Assembly: GCA_020634615.1 (NCBI GenBank)
Contig: JACKBI010000009.1
Coordinates: forward strand, 124,001 to 188,000
Direction of reading: 5' to 3'
Origin: Anaerolineales bacterium
GTDB taxonomy: Bacteria; Chloroflexota; Anaerolineae; JAAEKA01
Length of the DNA: 64,000 bases
Positions 45,878 through 54,772 of the stretch are shown here, piece by piece; the stretch's first letter is position 1; every line of letters starts with the position of its first letter. The notes under the pieces are model-generated. The model was given only the letters and a program-made list of their open reading frames with translations, searched no databases and was not told the DNA's origin. Position numbers and translations under genes: made by a program.

Positions 45878-46297
45878 ATGACTTCGCTTCCCCTGGATCC
45901 CATCCACACCCAGGAAATCGCACTGCGCAACGCCTACGGCGAAGGCGACGCAGAACGCTGCGCGGTGCATCACCTGAACCTGGCCAATCAGTTGGAACAT
46001 GCCGGCGGCGACCTGAAGACCTTGCTGGCGCACCGGCTGGCTGGCGGCGTGATTTTGTTTCAGGCTGACTCGCCGCTGTTGACCGACGCGCTGGTCAATC
46101 TGGCCATGAGCTTTGTCCGCGCCGCACCGCGCCAGCCACCGCTGCCGCGTGAGTTCGATGACCTGTGCACGCGCGTCGAAGCGGTCGACGGTGTGCAATT
46201 TCGAGCGCTGGTTGCTGCATTCCATGCCGAGGGCGCGGCCGATGGCGATGAGGCGATGCACGCGGTGGCCGGCATCGCGCGCAGCATGGCCGGCTGA
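45878..46297 (+). CDS. Soluble helical protein of unknown function
   Basis: 139 aa from the ATG at 45878. Almost entirely helical and Ala/Leu-rich (ALRNAYGEGDAERCAVHHLN, LLAHRLAGGVILFQ), resembling a small TPR-like or helical-bundle protein. No motif or signal peptide. The frame is open upstream to 45737, but that part lies in an AT-richer region following the repeat and is not protein-like. It is followed 15 bp later by another small gene and then by the rRNA methyltransferase, so a three-gene unit is likely. Confidence 0.65.
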   Translation: MTSLPLDPIHTQEIALRNAYGEGDAERCAVHHLNLANQLEHAGGDLKTLLAHRLAGGVILFQADSPLLTDALVNLAMSFVRAAPRQPPLPREFDDLCTRVEAVDGVQFRALVAAFHAEGAADGDEAMHAVAGIARSMAG

Positions 46298-46312
46298 CCA
46301 GTCCTTTCCCCC

Positions 46313-46546
46313 ATGAAACCATTCGCGCACTGGGCGATCCACAAACAGCAGAAGATACGCATTGCCACCCGCCGCGGCGCTGAAATCTATGGCGAACTGG
46401 TTGATCTGGACGGCCTCGCCAGGCCATTTGTCTACGACCAAAAACGCCAGCGATTGACTATCGGCGAGCCCGGAGCTGAGCGGGTTTTACTGCTGGACGA
46501 CTACGGGTTCGAACAAGAGGATGCCCCGTCGCGCGGCGCGAACTGA
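46313..46546 (+). CDS. Small protein of unknown function
   Basis: 77 aa, basic N-terminus (HKQQKIRIATRRG) and a strand-rich centre ending in RVLLLDDYGFEQED. It could be a small beta-barrel or nucleic-acid-binding protein; no family was recognised. It lies 15 bp after the preceding gene and 37 bp before the methyltransferase. No strong ribosome site is seen, which lowers confidence. Confidence 0.55.
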   Translation: MKPFAHWAIHKQQKIRIATRRGAEIYGELVDLDGLARPFVYDQKRQRLTIGEPGAERVLLLDDYGFEQEDAPSRGAN

Positions 46547-46583
46547 TCGAAACGCCTGCCGCAGAAAGCCATTGTCACCAACC

Positions 46584-47777
46584 ATGCCGACCGTTACCCT
46601 CAAACCCGGGCGGGAAAAACCTGTCCATAACCACCACCCCTGGATCTTCTCCGGCGCCATCAAGGAAATCGACGCCGACGCGCCCAACGGCGAGGTCGTC
46701 GATGTGCAGAGCGCTGACGGCATCTGGCTGGCGCGCGGCTACCTGAACCGCCGCTCGCAGATCCAGGTCCGGCTGCTGACGTGGGACCAGAACGAGCCGA
46801 TCGACGCGGCGTTCTGGCGCAGGCGATTGCAGCGAGCGCTGGCCGGACGCGCCAGCCTGGCAGCTGATCCCGCGACCGACAGCTATCGCCTGGTCTACGC
46901 CGAGAGCGACGGTCTGCCCGGTCTGATCGTAGATCGCTATGGCGACTGGCTGGTCATGCAGTGCCTGACGCTGGGCATTGAGCGCGTCAAGCCGCTGCTG
47001 GTCGAACTGCTGACCGAGCTGTGCGCGCCGGCTGGCATCGTCGAGCGCTCCGATGTGGACGTGCGCAACAAGGAGGGATTGTCGCCCGCGGCCGGCCTGT
47101 TGACCGGCGTCCTGCCGCCCGACGATCTGGTCGAGGTGCGCGAAAACGGGTTCCGCTTTCTGGTCGATCTGCCCGCCGGGCAGAAGACCGGCCACTACCT
47201 GGACCAGCGCGAGAACCGCCGGCGGACTGCGGCCTATTGCGCGGGCGCTGAGGTGCTCAACGCGTTCAGCTACACCGGCTCCTTTGCGGTCTATGCGCTG
47301 GCCGCCGGCGCGCGCTACGTCACCGATGTCGATACGTCGCTGGAGGCTTTGCAGCTTTGCGAGCGCAATCTGGCGCTAAATGGCTTCGACCCCGATGCGC
47401 AGGCCGAGGGCGTGGCCGGCGACGTGTTTCAGGTGCTGCGCGACTGGCGCGCCAGCGGGCGGCAGTTCGATGTGGTCATCCTGGACCCGCCCAAGTTTGC
47501 CCAGTCGCAGGGCCAGATCGACCGGGCGGCGCGCGCCTACAAGGACATCAACATGCAGGCGATGCATCTGCTGCGGCCGGGCGGCGTGTTGGTCACCTTC
47601 TCCTGCTCCGGGCTGGTGTCGCCCGACCTGTTCCAGAAGATCGTTTTCGGCGCGTCGGTGGACGCTGAGCGGGACGTGCAGGTGGTCGAGCGGCTCAGCC
47701 AGGGCGGCGATCACCCGCTGCTGCTGAGCTTTCCTGAAGGTGAATACCTGAAGGGGCTGATCTGCAGGGTGTGGTAG
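46584..47777 (+). CDS. RlmI-like 23S rRNA (cytosine-5) methyltransferase
   Basis: 397 aa from the ATG at 46584. Begins with a PUA domain (VTLKPGREKPVHNHHPWIFSG, about 3-85), followed by an EEHEE-type linker region (about 95-210) and a Rossmann SAM-methyltransferase domain: AdoMet motif VLNAFSYTGSFAVYALAAGA (about 230), acidic TDVDTS (about 254), catalytic VILDPPKFAQS (about 305). This order matches RlmI (m5C1962 of 23S rRNA). The DPPKF motif, not a TCSCS pair, fits this clade. The longer frame to 46521 overlaps the preceding gene. Confidence 0.9.
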   Translation: MPTVTLKPGREKPVHNHHPWIFSGAIKEIDADAPNGEVVDVQSADGIWLARGYLNRRSQIQVRLLTWDQNEPIDAAFWRRRLQRALAGRASLAADPATDSYRLVYAESDGLPGLIVDRYGDWLVMQCLTLGIERVKPLLVELLTELCAPAGIVERSDVDVRNKEGLSPAAGLLTGVLPPDDLVEVRENGFRFLVDLPAGQKTGHYLDQRENRRRTAAYCAGAEVLNAFSYTGSFAVYALAAGARYVTDVDTSLEALQLCERNLALNGFDPDAQAEGVAGDVFQVLRDWRASGRQFDVVILDPPKFAQSQGQIDRAARAYKDINMQAMHLLRPGGVLVTFSCSGLVSPDLFQKIVFGASVDAERDVQVVERLSQGGDHPLLLSFPEGEYLKGLICRVW

Positions 47778-47852
47778 CGATTTGCTGGCCGGCCGATTTC
47801 GAGCTATCCTACGGCGTTGTCATGAAAAACAAATCCGTTCTTGAGGACTGCA

Positions 47853-49469
47853 ATGATCGAACGACGTAAACCCCTGATGATTTTGGGCGTGCTGGCGCTC
47901 AGCTTGCTGCTTGCTGCCTGCGGCGGCGATGAACCGTTGCCGACCGCGACGCCGACCAAGACAGCCATTCCCGTGGCGACCAATACGCCGGTTGCCACCG
48001 CGACGCCCCTTCCACCGACCGCGACGCCCACCGATACGGTCATACCGACGGACACGCCCACAGCGACGCCGGAAGGTACGCCGACTCCGACCTTGACACC
48101 AACGCCGGTGGCGTTCCTGTCGCCCACCGAGGACGACGTCAACACGCGTAAGGGACCCGGGACGGATTACGGCAAGGTCGGCATGGTGACGCAGGCCGAC
48201 AATCTGGGCGTGTATGGCAAAAGCGCCGACGGCAAGTGGTACAAGATCTGCTGTGTCAACGGCGGCGAGGCGTGGATCAGCAGCCAGTTTGCCAAGCTGA
48301 GCGGCGACACGGCCGCGATCGCGATCGTTGGCCCGCCGGCGCTGACTGATGAAACACGGGCAGATGCGGTAGCTGCCGCAGGCGGTGGCGGCGGTGGCGG
48401 CGGTGGCATACCCGGTCGCGTTTCCATCGGCAACGTCGTTCCCGCCGTGGACAACCCGCCGCCCGGCAAGTATTTCGGATTGTGCGGCTTGCGCGTCAAC
48501 CGACCGGTGCGTGAAGTCGCGCCGCAGCGTCCCGTCCTGACCGGCAGCACCAATCCGCTGACCGGCCAGCCCATTGACCCGGCACGGCTGCAGGAGCGCA
48601 TCTTTGTGGCGCGCTATGGCAACGAACCGGCCGTCAACGACTACTTCGGCATCGGCGCGCCCGATCTGGTGTTCGAAGAATTGATGGACAACCTCAACAC
48701 AACCCGTTTCACCACGGTCTGGCTGGGCGGCGACGCACCGCAGATCGGCCCGCTGCGCTCCTTCCGCAGCACGACCATCCAGGTGGCGCAGATGTTCGAT
48801 GCGCCGATGGCCAGCAGCGGCGCAGTTGGCCCCAATCAGGTCTTTGCCTACCAGGCCGGTATCGAGGATCTGGACGAACGCTGCTCCTCCGGTCCCTATT
48901 TCAACAACCCGCGTGGCGGCGGCTATCAGAACCGCGTGCTGACCAGCAGCGCCAACTTGCGCGCTTTCATGGCCAACAACGGTCTGGACAAGGGCGTTAC
49001 AGTGCGGCCGTTTACGTTCAGCGACACGCCGCCGGCGGGCGGCCAGCCGGCCAATCGTGTCGTGATTCCTTACCCCAACCGCGGTTTCTATGAGGTCGAG
49101 TGGCGTTACGATCCGGGCACGGGCCGCTATGCCCGCTTCTCCGGGTCGCAGCGCAATCCGCTGGTCGATGGCAACAACGGCCAGCAGGTCACCGCGGCCA
49201 ACGTCGTCATCATGGATGTGCAGCACGACCTGACCGACCTGGTGGAGGACATTGTCAACAGCTACAGCGTGCGCACCTACATCGTCGGCAAGGAAGGCGA
49301 CGCAACCATCGTGCGTGATGGCGTTGCAATTCAGGGACGCTGGCGCGTGACCGACAAGTTCAATGGTCTGGAGCTGGTCGACGCGGCCGGCAATCCGATC
49401 CCACTCAAGCCGGGCAACACCTGGTTCCAGGTCGTGCCGCCCAGCCTTGATGTGACGATCGTGGGGTAG
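47853..49469 (+). CDS. Lipoprotein with SH3b and DUF3048 domains
   Basis: 538 aa from the ATG at 47853 (TGAGGA upstream). Lipobox LLAAC (Cys about 22), a Thr/Pro-rich linker (TATPT repeats, about 30-85), a bacterial SH3 domain (about 88-150; NTRKGPGTDYGKVG, WYKICCVNGGEAWISSQF), a polyglycine linker (about 183), then DUF3048 (about 205-535) with RVNRPVREV..., VARYGNEP and QIGPLRSFR. DUF3048 proteins such as YerB are extracytoplasmic and poorly understood. SH3b suggests cell-wall or peptide binding. A terminator follows at 49504-49537. Confidence 0.88.
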   Translation: MIERRKPLMILGVLALSLLLAACGGDEPLPTATPTKTAIPVATNTPVATATPLPPTATPTDTVIPTDTPTATPEGTPTPTLTPTPVAFLSPTEDDVNTRKGPGTDYGKVGMVTQADNLGVYGKSADGKWYKICCVNGGEAWISSQFAKLSGDTAAIAIVGPPALTDETRADAVAAAGGGGGGGGGIPGRVSIGNVVPAVDNPPPGKYFGLCGLRVNRPVREVAPQRPVLTGSTNPLTGQPIDPARLQERIFVARYGNEPAVNDYFGIGAPDLVFEELMDNLNTTRFTTVWLGGDAPQIGPLRSFRSTTIQVAQMFDAPMASSGAVGPNQVFAYQAGIEDLDERCSSGPYFNNPRGGGYQNRVLTSSANLRAFMANNGLDKGVTVRPFTFSDTPPAGGQPANRVVIPYPNRGFYEVEWRYDPGTGRYARFSGSQRNPLVDGNNGQQVTAANVVIMDVQHDLTDLVEDIVNSYSVRTYIVGKEGDATIVRDGVAIQGRWRVTDKFNGLELVDAAGNPIPLKPGNTWFQVVPPSLDVTIVG

Positions 49470-49503
49470 CGACAACCACCTTCCAGCGCTGAGGCAAGAA
49501 CCA

Positions 49504-49537
49504 AACCGCCAGGCGTTGCATGCGTCTGGCGGTTTTC
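49504..49537 (+). terminator. Terminator of the DUF3048 gene
   Basis: AACCGCCAGGCG and CGTCTGGCGGTT with a 7-nt loop, ending in GGTTTTC. Confidence 0.85.
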
Positions 49538-49552
49538 TGTTGACCTGGGTCT

Positions 49553-49582
49553 TTGGCCTGAGTTTGTGCTCTCTGGTATAAT
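49553..49582 (+). promoter_or_regulatory. Promoter of the GH99-like gene, probably leaderless
   Basis: TTGGCC (49553-49558) and TATAAT (49577-49582) at 18-bp spacing. The ATG at 49590 is 8 bases after the -10 box, at the expected transcription start. Confidence 0.6.
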
Positions 49583-49589
49583 CCTAGCC

Positions 49590-50957
49590 ATGTTTTCATG
49601 TACAGGAACTTGCACGTTGGAGCGACGGGTGCTGCCGTGGATCGCTTTGCTGGTCGCCGTCGCTCTGACAGTGCCCGCTTTGTTGCCCAAACAGACCGAC
49701 GCACAAGGCCAGCGGCTGGTGCTGGCCTTTTACTACACCTGGTTCGACGAGAACACCTGGACGCCTGCCAAGGTGCCCGATTTTCCCGCCGAGACCTACG
49801 TTAGCCGCGATTCCGGTGCGATGGACCGTCAGATCGCGCAGGCGCAAGGCGCGGGCATCGACGCATTCGTCGTCAGTTGGTACGGCCCGTGGGGTGGCGC
49901 CAACAACCAGACCGAGAGCAACTTCGCGCGGATGCTGGACGTGGCTGCCGGGCGCGGCTTCAAGCTGGCGCTGGATGTAGAGGCCACCAGCCCCTTCGTC
50001 GGCGGCACGGGCAGCATGGTGGAGATGCTGCGCCACGCGCTCAGCGTTCATGCCAACCATCCAGCCTATCTGCGGGTGGACGGCAAGCCGGTGCTCTTTT
50101 TTTGGCGCGAGCAGCGCTGGAGTCCCGCCGCCTGGCAGTCGATCCGCGACCAGGTGGATCCGAATCACGACAGCATCTGGATCGCCGAGGGCATCGACAT
50201 GAGTTACCAGTCGGTGTTCGACGGCCATCATCTCTACTCGGTGACCTGGAACCCGCCCAGCGACGTCGGCGCCACCGCCAGCAAGTTCAGCCGCTGGGTT
50301 AACGACGCCCGCGACCGCTACGGCAGTTACCGCTACTGGGTGGCAACCGCTATGCCGGGTTACAACGATACCCGCACCGGCCGCGGCAACGCGTTCGTCA
50401 AGGACCGCGAGGGTGGCGCTTACTACGCGCGCACCTGGGAAGCGGCCATTGCCAGCAATCCGGACTGGGTGATCGTCAACTCCTGGAACGAGTGGCCAGA
50501 GGGAACCTACATCGAACCCAGCCAGGCCTACGGCGACCAGTATCTGGGGCTGACGGCTGAATGGGCCGGCCGCTTCAAGAGCGGCGCTCCGATTGCGTAC
50601 ACCGCTCCGGCTGCACCTGCGGCTGCGCCGCCGGCTGCTCCTCGCCCAACACCCACACCGCTGCCAACGCCTGACTATGCCGCGGTTCAGGTCCAGGCTG
50701 AGGTGCTGAACGTTCGCAGCCGGCCTTCAGTTGGCGCATATCTCGTCGGTCAGGCCGACGGCGGCAGCGTCATGCGTGCGACGGCCAAGCTGGCCGACGA
50801 GAGCTGGTGGCAGGTCTGCTGCGTTGATGGCAGCGAAGCGTGGGTCAGCGGCGACTGGGTGCAGCCGATCGGGCCAGCGACCGATCTGGGAGAGTTACCG
50901 GTGGTTGCCCCGTTGTTGACAACCAGGCCAGCCGCGCTGACCGACCGGCTGGAATAG
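49590..50957 (+). CDS. Secreted GH99/GH71-like glycoside hydrolase with C-terminal SH3b
   Basis: 455 aa. A hydrophobic N-terminal signal (about 13-30) is followed by a TIM-barrel-like domain (about 40-330) opening with VLAFYYTWFDENTWTP and containing AFVVSWYGPWGG, KLALDVEATSPF and WVIVNSWNEWPEGTYIEPS. The WNEWPEGT...EPS motif is typical of GH99-type endo-mannosidase/glucanase-like proteins. A Pro/Ala/Thr linker (about 345-370) leads to an SH3b domain (VLNVRSRPSVGAYLVG, WWQVCCVDGSEAWVSG) related to the one in the upstream lipoprotein. Likely an exported carbohydrate-active enzyme; substrate not readable. Confidence 0.82.
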   Translation: MFSCTGTCTLERRVLPWIALLVAVALTVPALLPKQTDAQGQRLVLAFYYTWFDENTWTPAKVPDFPAETYVSRDSGAMDRQIAQAQGAGIDAFVVSWYGPWGGANNQTESNFARMLDVAAGRGFKLALDVEATSPFVGGTGSMVEMLRHALSVHANHPAYLRVDGKPVLFFWREQRWSPAAWQSIRDQVDPNHDSIWIAEGIDMSYQSVFDGHHLYSVTWNPPSDVGATASKFSRWVNDARDRYGSYRYWVATAMPGYNDTRTGRGNAFVKDREGGAYYARTWEAAIASNPDWVIVNSWNEWPEGTYIEPSQAYGDQYLGLTAEWAGRFKSGAPIAYTAPAAPAAAPPAAPRPTPTPLPTPDYAAVQVQAEVLNVRSRPSVGAYLVGQADGGSVMRATAKLADESWWQVCCVDGSEAWVSGDWVQPIGPATDLGELPVVAPLLTTRPAALTDRLE

Positions 50958-51019
50958 CTGGCAGCCGTTGCCAGCCCTTCATGTCCGACCGATCGACCGT
51001 TTACCAAGGAGGAATCGCC

Positions 51020-51577
51020 GTGTCGCCTAATCCGTCATCCCTTTACGACGATGTTGCTGATGTTTTGATCAGTCAGGAGGCCATCCAGCAGCGCGTCGCT
51101 GAGCTCGGCCAGCAGATCACGCTGGATTTCGCGGGGTCGGAGGTATTGATGATCGCCGTCCTCAAGGGAGCGCTGCTCTTCCTGGCTGACCTTGTGCGCA
51201 ACGTCAATTTGCCGGTCGCCATGGACTTTCTGGCTGTCAGCAGTTATGGCGCGGGCACCAGCAGCAGCGGCGTCGTGCGCATTCTCAAGGATCTTGACGA
51301 ACCCATCGAGGGCCGCAACGTGGTTATCGTCGAGGACATCGTCGACTCGGGCCGGACGCTGGACTATCTTCTGCGCATGTTGCGCCAGCGTCATCCGGCC
51401 ACGCTGCACGTCTGCACGCTGCTGGACAAACGCGAGCGGCGCGAGATCAATGTTCCCATCGATTACGTGGGGTTCGAAGTTCCCGATGAGTTCGTCGTCG
51501 GCTACGGATTGGATTTCGCCGAGTATTACCGGCAACTGCCCTTCATCGGCGTGCTGAAACCGGAGATCTACCAGTAG
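51020..51577 (+). CDS. hpt: Hypoxanthine phosphoribosyltransferase
   Basis: 185 aa. Starts with GTG at 51020, fixed by AAGGAGG eight bases upstream; the longer frame overlaps the previous CDS. The PRPP-binding loop VVIVEDIVDSGRTLDYLL (about 108-125) and the flexible loop SSYGAGTSSSG (about 74-84) are characteristic, as is the C-terminal VGYGLDFAEYYRQLPFIGVL. It salvages hypoxanthine and guanine to IMP and GMP in the cytoplasm. The next gene starts 20 bp downstream. Confidence 0.95.
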   Translation: MSPNPSSLYDDVADVLISQEAIQQRVAELGQQITLDFAGSEVLMIAVLKGALLFLADLVRNVNLPVAMDFLAVSSYGAGTSSSGVVRILKDLDEPIEGRNVVIVEDIVDSGRTLDYLLRMLRQRHPATLHVCTLLDKRERREINVPIDYVGFEVPDEFVVGYGLDFAEYYRQLPFIGVLKPEIYQ

Positions 51578-51597
51578 CGGAGCCGCACTGGATCGCC

Positions 51598-52872
51598 ATG
51601 AAAACAAGTAGCGGACGCGGTAATCTGGTACTGGGCAGGGCCGGCAGAATGCCAGGCATGGTGTTGCTTGTCTTGGGTCTGTCGCTTCTCCTGCTGCCGC
51701 GCACAGCGCTGGCTGCCCCCGATCCGCCGATCCGCCATGCGGTTCAGCCCGGTGAAACGGTAGCTGCCATTGCCGCGCAATATGGCAGTACCGTGCCCGC
51801 GGTCGTGGCTGCCAATCTCCTGGCTGATCCTGACCAGATCGCTGCCGGCACGGTGCTTCTGGTGCCGCCGGCCGATTATCCGCTGGTCCCGGTCGATGTA
51901 CGGCCGGGCGACACGCTCGCCTCGCTGGCACGTCGCTATGGCACAAAAGCTGCTGAGCTGATGGCGATCAATGAACTCGAGTCACCGGTTCGTCTGATCC
52001 CCGGCCAGGATCTGCTGGTTCCCGCGCCGGCCGGTGGACGGTCGCTCGCGTTGCCGCCGGGACCGGTCGTGCGCCTCACTACCTCGCCTGACCCGCTGGA
52101 GCAGGGCGAAACGGCCGGCGTGCGGGTCTGGCTCGACTCTGCCGAGCCGGTGAGTCTTACCATCGCGATGGATCAGCAAGTCGTCCCGCTGCGCCAGGCC
52201 ACCGATGGCAGTTGGTGGGGGCTGCTGGCTATCGCTGCGCTGGCTGAGCCGGGCTACTGGCCGCTTGATCTGCGCTGGGTGAATCCTGCCAGCGGACAGG
52301 AAACAACATTTACCTGGCCGGTGCAGGTGGTCGACGGCGGCTACCCGACCTACGACATCGAGCTGCCGCCCGGCAAGGGTGATTTGCTGGCGCCTGACCT
52401 GGTGCAGGCTGAACTGGAGCGGCTGATGGCCCTTTGGAAAGCAGATGAAACACAGCCGGTCTGGCGCGGTCGCTTCATCCGCCCCATCAGCGAAGACTAC
52501 CTCACCAGCGCGCCCTACGGCCAGCGGCGCTCCTACAACGGCGGGCCGGTCAGCGGCTACCACACCGGCCAGGACTTCGCTGCACCCGAGGGCGTGCCTG
52601 TGCTGGCGCCGGCCAGCGGCACAGTGGTACTGGCCGAGCCGCTGGATGTGCGCGGCAACGCGGTCGTGATCGACCACGGCGCGGGCGTGTTCACCGGCTA
52701 TTGGCATCTGTCACAGATCGACGTGCAGGCTGGCCAGCAAGTGAAACCGGGCGACCAGTTGGGGCTGGTGGGAACCACCGGTCTCAGCACCGGCAATCAC
52801 CTGCATTGGGAAATGCGCGTCCACGGCATCGCGGTCGATCCATTGCAGTGGACGGGCAAGGTTTTTCCCTGA
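51598..52872 (+). CDS. LysM-M23 cell-wall endopeptidase
   Basis: 424 aa. Signal or anchor at about 17-40. Two LysM domains (about 45-90 and 98-143; HAVQPGETVAAIAAQYG, VRPGDTLASLARRYG). An Ig-like linker (about 155-260). A C-terminal M23 domain (about 300-420) with metal ligands His and Asp in GYHTGQDFAAPEG and HLH in GNHLHWEMRVHG. It cleaves peptide cross-links in peptidoglycan or binds as a LytM-type activator; the catalytic motifs are complete. It lies 20 bp after hpt, followed by a nested palindrome. Confidence 0.93.
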   Translation: MKTSSGRGNLVLGRAGRMPGMVLLVLGLSLLLLPRTALAAPDPPIRHAVQPGETVAAIAAQYGSTVPAVVAANLLADPDQIAAGTVLLVPPADYPLVPVDVRPGDTLASLARRYGTKAAELMAINELESPVRLIPGQDLLVPAPAGGRSLALPPGPVVRLTTSPDPLEQGETAGVRVWLDSAEPVSLTIAMDQQVVPLRQATDGSWWGLLAIAALAEPGYWPLDLRWVNPASGQETTFTWPVQVVDGGYPTYDIELPPGKGDLLAPDLVQAELERLMALWKADETQPVWRGRFIRPISEDYLTSAPYGQRRSYNGGPVSGYHTGQDFAAPEGVPVLAPASGTVVLAEPLDVRGNAVVIDHGAGVFTGYWHLSQIDVQAGQQVKPGDQLGLVGTTGLSTGNHLHWEMRVHGIAVDPLQWTGKVFP

Positions 52873-52878
52873 CCCCAG

Positions 52879-52935
52879 TTCGTAGTAGGCGCTTCAGCGC
52901 CGTAGATGGAACGGCGCTGAAGCGCCCACTACGAA
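52879..52935. repeat. GTAGTAG-type nested palindrome, copy 4 (intact)
   Basis: TTCGTAGTAGGCGCTTCAGC (52879-52898) faces CGGCGCTGAAGCGCCCACTA (52912-52931). The inner unit GGCGCTTCAGCGCC is itself self-complementary. It is nearly identical to the outer parts of the split copy at 20721-20974. Confidence 0.85.
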
Positions 52936-52966
52936 CGAACGTCGTCGCACGACACCGGAGTCACCC

Positions 52967-54100
52967 ATGAACAGTCGCAGGCGGCAGAAGCAAATCGAGC
53001 GCATTGGTGTCCTGACAGCGGGTGGTGACTGTCCCGGTCTGAATGCTGTCATTCGGGCTGTCGTTAAGTCAGCAATCGCTGTCCACGGGTGGGATGTGAT
53101 TGGCATCAAAGATGGCTTCGAGGGGCTGATCACTGACAATCCGCGATCTACCATCCCGCTAACCCTTCATTCGGTGCACGGCATTTTGGCCCGTGGGGGC
53201 ACTATTCTCGGCGCTGCCAGCCGAACCAATCCATTTCTCTATACCAAGCGCCTCAAGGGCGACCGGATCCTCATCGACGTCACGCCGCGGGTCATGGAGC
53301 GTATTGATGAGCTGGGGCTGAACGCAATCGTAGTTATCGGCGGCGACGGCACCATGCGCATCGCACGCGAACTACACGATATGGGCGCGCCGCTGGTGGG
53401 TGTTCCCAAGACCATCGACAACGACGTAGACGGCACGGAGTATAGTTTCGGCTTCGACACCGCGGTCAACATCGCGACTGAAGCCATCGATCGCCTGCGC
53501 ACCACCGCCGAAAGCCACCATCGCGTGATGATCGTCGAGGTCATGGGGCGCAAGGCGGGCTGGATCGCGCTGCACGCCGGCGTGGGCGGCGGCGCGGATG
53601 TGGTGCTGATCCCGGAGCAGCCTTTCGACGTGACTGTGGTCCGTGAGCGTCTGGAGCGTTGCTTCGAGGATGTGCAACACTCGGCTATCATCGTGGTTGC
53701 CGAGGGCGCGCGGCCGAAGGACGGCCAGGAGATCTATCGGGCGGGGATCGCCGGCCAGGAGACGCCCCGTTTGGGCGGCATCGGTTTCTATCTGGCCGAG
53801 CGCCTGATGGCCGAACAGGAGAGCCTTCCCGAGGATGCCGGCTACGAAATCCGGGCGACGGTGCTGGGCCATGTCCAGCGTGGCGGTACGCCCAGCGGCG
53901 CGGATCGTGTACTGGCCACCCGTTTCGGCGCGGCTGCGGTGCGGCTCATCGCTGAGGGGAGAACCGGTCGCATGGTGGCGCTGCGAGGCGAATATCTGAC
54001 CGACCTGCCGCTCTCCCGTGTGGCGCGAATGCCGCGCACCGTCCCGCTGGACAGCGACATCGTGCAGACGGCCCGCGAACTGGGGATATCGCTGGGATAA
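52967..54100 (+). CDS. pfkA: 6-phosphofructokinase (mixed-type, probably ATP-dependent)
   Basis: 377 aa. GGDCPGLNAVIRAVV (about 19-33) is the family start, GGDGTMRIA (about 125) the phosphate-binding loop and PKTIDNDVDGTEYSFGFDTA (about 145-164) the catalytic segment. The residue equivalent to E. coli Gly104 is Gly, as in ATP enzymes, but the position equivalent to Gly124 is Lys (PKTIDND), as in pyrophosphate enzymes. This combination defines the 'mixed-substrate' PFK group, most of which use ATP. Glycolysis, cytoplasmic. The start ATG at 52967 lacks a strong ribosome site. A terminator follows. Confidence 0.94.
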   Translation: MNSRRRQKQIERIGVLTAGGDCPGLNAVIRAVVKSAIAVHGWDVIGIKDGFEGLITDNPRSTIPLTLHSVHGILARGGTILGAASRTNPFLYTKRLKGDRILIDVTPRVMERIDELGLNAIVVIGGDGTMRIARELHDMGAPLVGVPKTIDNDVDGTEYSFGFDTAVNIATEAIDRLRTTAESHHRVMIVEVMGRKAGWIALHAGVGGGADVVLIPEQPFDVTVVRERLERCFEDVQHSAIIVVAEGARPKDGQEIYRAGIAGQETPRLGGIGFYLAERLMAEQESLPEDAGYEIRATVLGHVQRGGTPSGADRVLATRFGAAAVRLIAEGRTGRMVALRGEYLTDLPLSRVARMPRTVPLDSDIVQTARELGISLG

Positions 54101-54127
54101 GACGAGCGAACCTCACGAATGAGAATC

Positions 54128-54163
54128 AAAATGCCGGCGCAGTTCAACTGCACCGGCATTTTC
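54128..54163. terminator. Bidirectional terminator between pfkA and the 54183 gene
   Basis: AAAATGCCGGCGCAGTT and AACTGCACCGGCATTTTC form a nearly perfect stem with A-run and T-run on the two sides, so it can serve both converging genes. Confidence 0.85.
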
Positions 54164-54182
54164 TTAGTTTTGCGTTGTTTGT

Positions 54183-54662
54183 CTATCGGCAGGGATTGAC
54201 CGGGAAGGTCAACTCGCCATGGGTTTCGAACGTGCTGTTTTGGGAAGCGACGCCAACGATGTCAAAGACGATGATGTCTCCGCCGCCGCCTTTGCGCACT
54301 TCGGTGTGAGCCGGTCCACGAGCTACCAGCGTGCCGCCGATTTCCTCGTAGTATGTGCCTTCAACGTTCATCACCGGCTGGTCTCGGTCGCAGATGACCC
54401 GGCCGCTGGTTGCATTGATGACACCACGCTTCAGCGTGACATCGCTGACTCTATGGATTTGAATTGTGCCGGCGGCGCTGCCATCATCCAGGACCGTCAA
54501 GTCGGCGGCGAAGCGGGTGTTTGAAGAGACATATTGCCATTCAACCTTGGTGTAACCCATGGTGATAGACTCCATTGCGTTGGCAGAAAGCGACTGGCCA
54601 AACATGCTGGCGATCATGACTCCTGCAACTGCTGCGATCTTTACAAACTTTGCGAACTTCAT
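54183..54662 (-). CDS. Secreted protein of regulon cluster (paralogue of 56380-56877)
   Basis: 159 aa from the ATG at 54660-54662 (AAAAGGAG upstream). Signal peptide MKFAKFVKIAAVAGVMIASM with cleavage near ANA (about 30). The mature part shares a layout with the protein at 56380-56877: T/SDVTLKRG, then a Cys-centred strand (RVICDRDQPVM), then ARGPAHTEVR followed by four glycines, and a final LTFP..PCR. Two conserved Cys may form a disulfide. No known family. Expression is from a promoter with GTG-type direct repeats (54717-54772). A TGTCAC/GTGACA inverted repeat (54696-54711) lies in its leader. Confidence 0.8.
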   Translation of the reverse strand: MKFAKFVKIAAVAGVMIASMFGQSLSANAMESITMGYTKVEWQYVSSNTRFAADLTVLDDGSAAGTIQIHRVSDVTLKRGVINATSGRVICDRDQPVMNVEGTYYEEIGGTLVARGPAHTEVRKGGGGDIIVFDIVGVASQNSTFETHGELTFPVNPCR

Positions 54663-54716
54663 GGTTGGTTTCTCCTTTTGAAACGGTTTGTACGTTGTCA
54701 CTGTTGTGACATGTTT

Positions 54717-54772
54717 ATTATGACACGGAACCTACGCTGCTGATGTCTCACGGATGCGGTGTTGTGCATCAC
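54717..54772 (-). promoter_or_regulatory. Regulon promoter P1 (54183 gene)
   Basis: Minus strand: GTGATGCA (54772-54765), 13 bp, GTGAGACA (54751-54744), 21 bp, CATAAT (54722-54717). The repeats lie inside the last codons of the FAD oxidoreductase gene (stop at 54732). Confidence 0.82.
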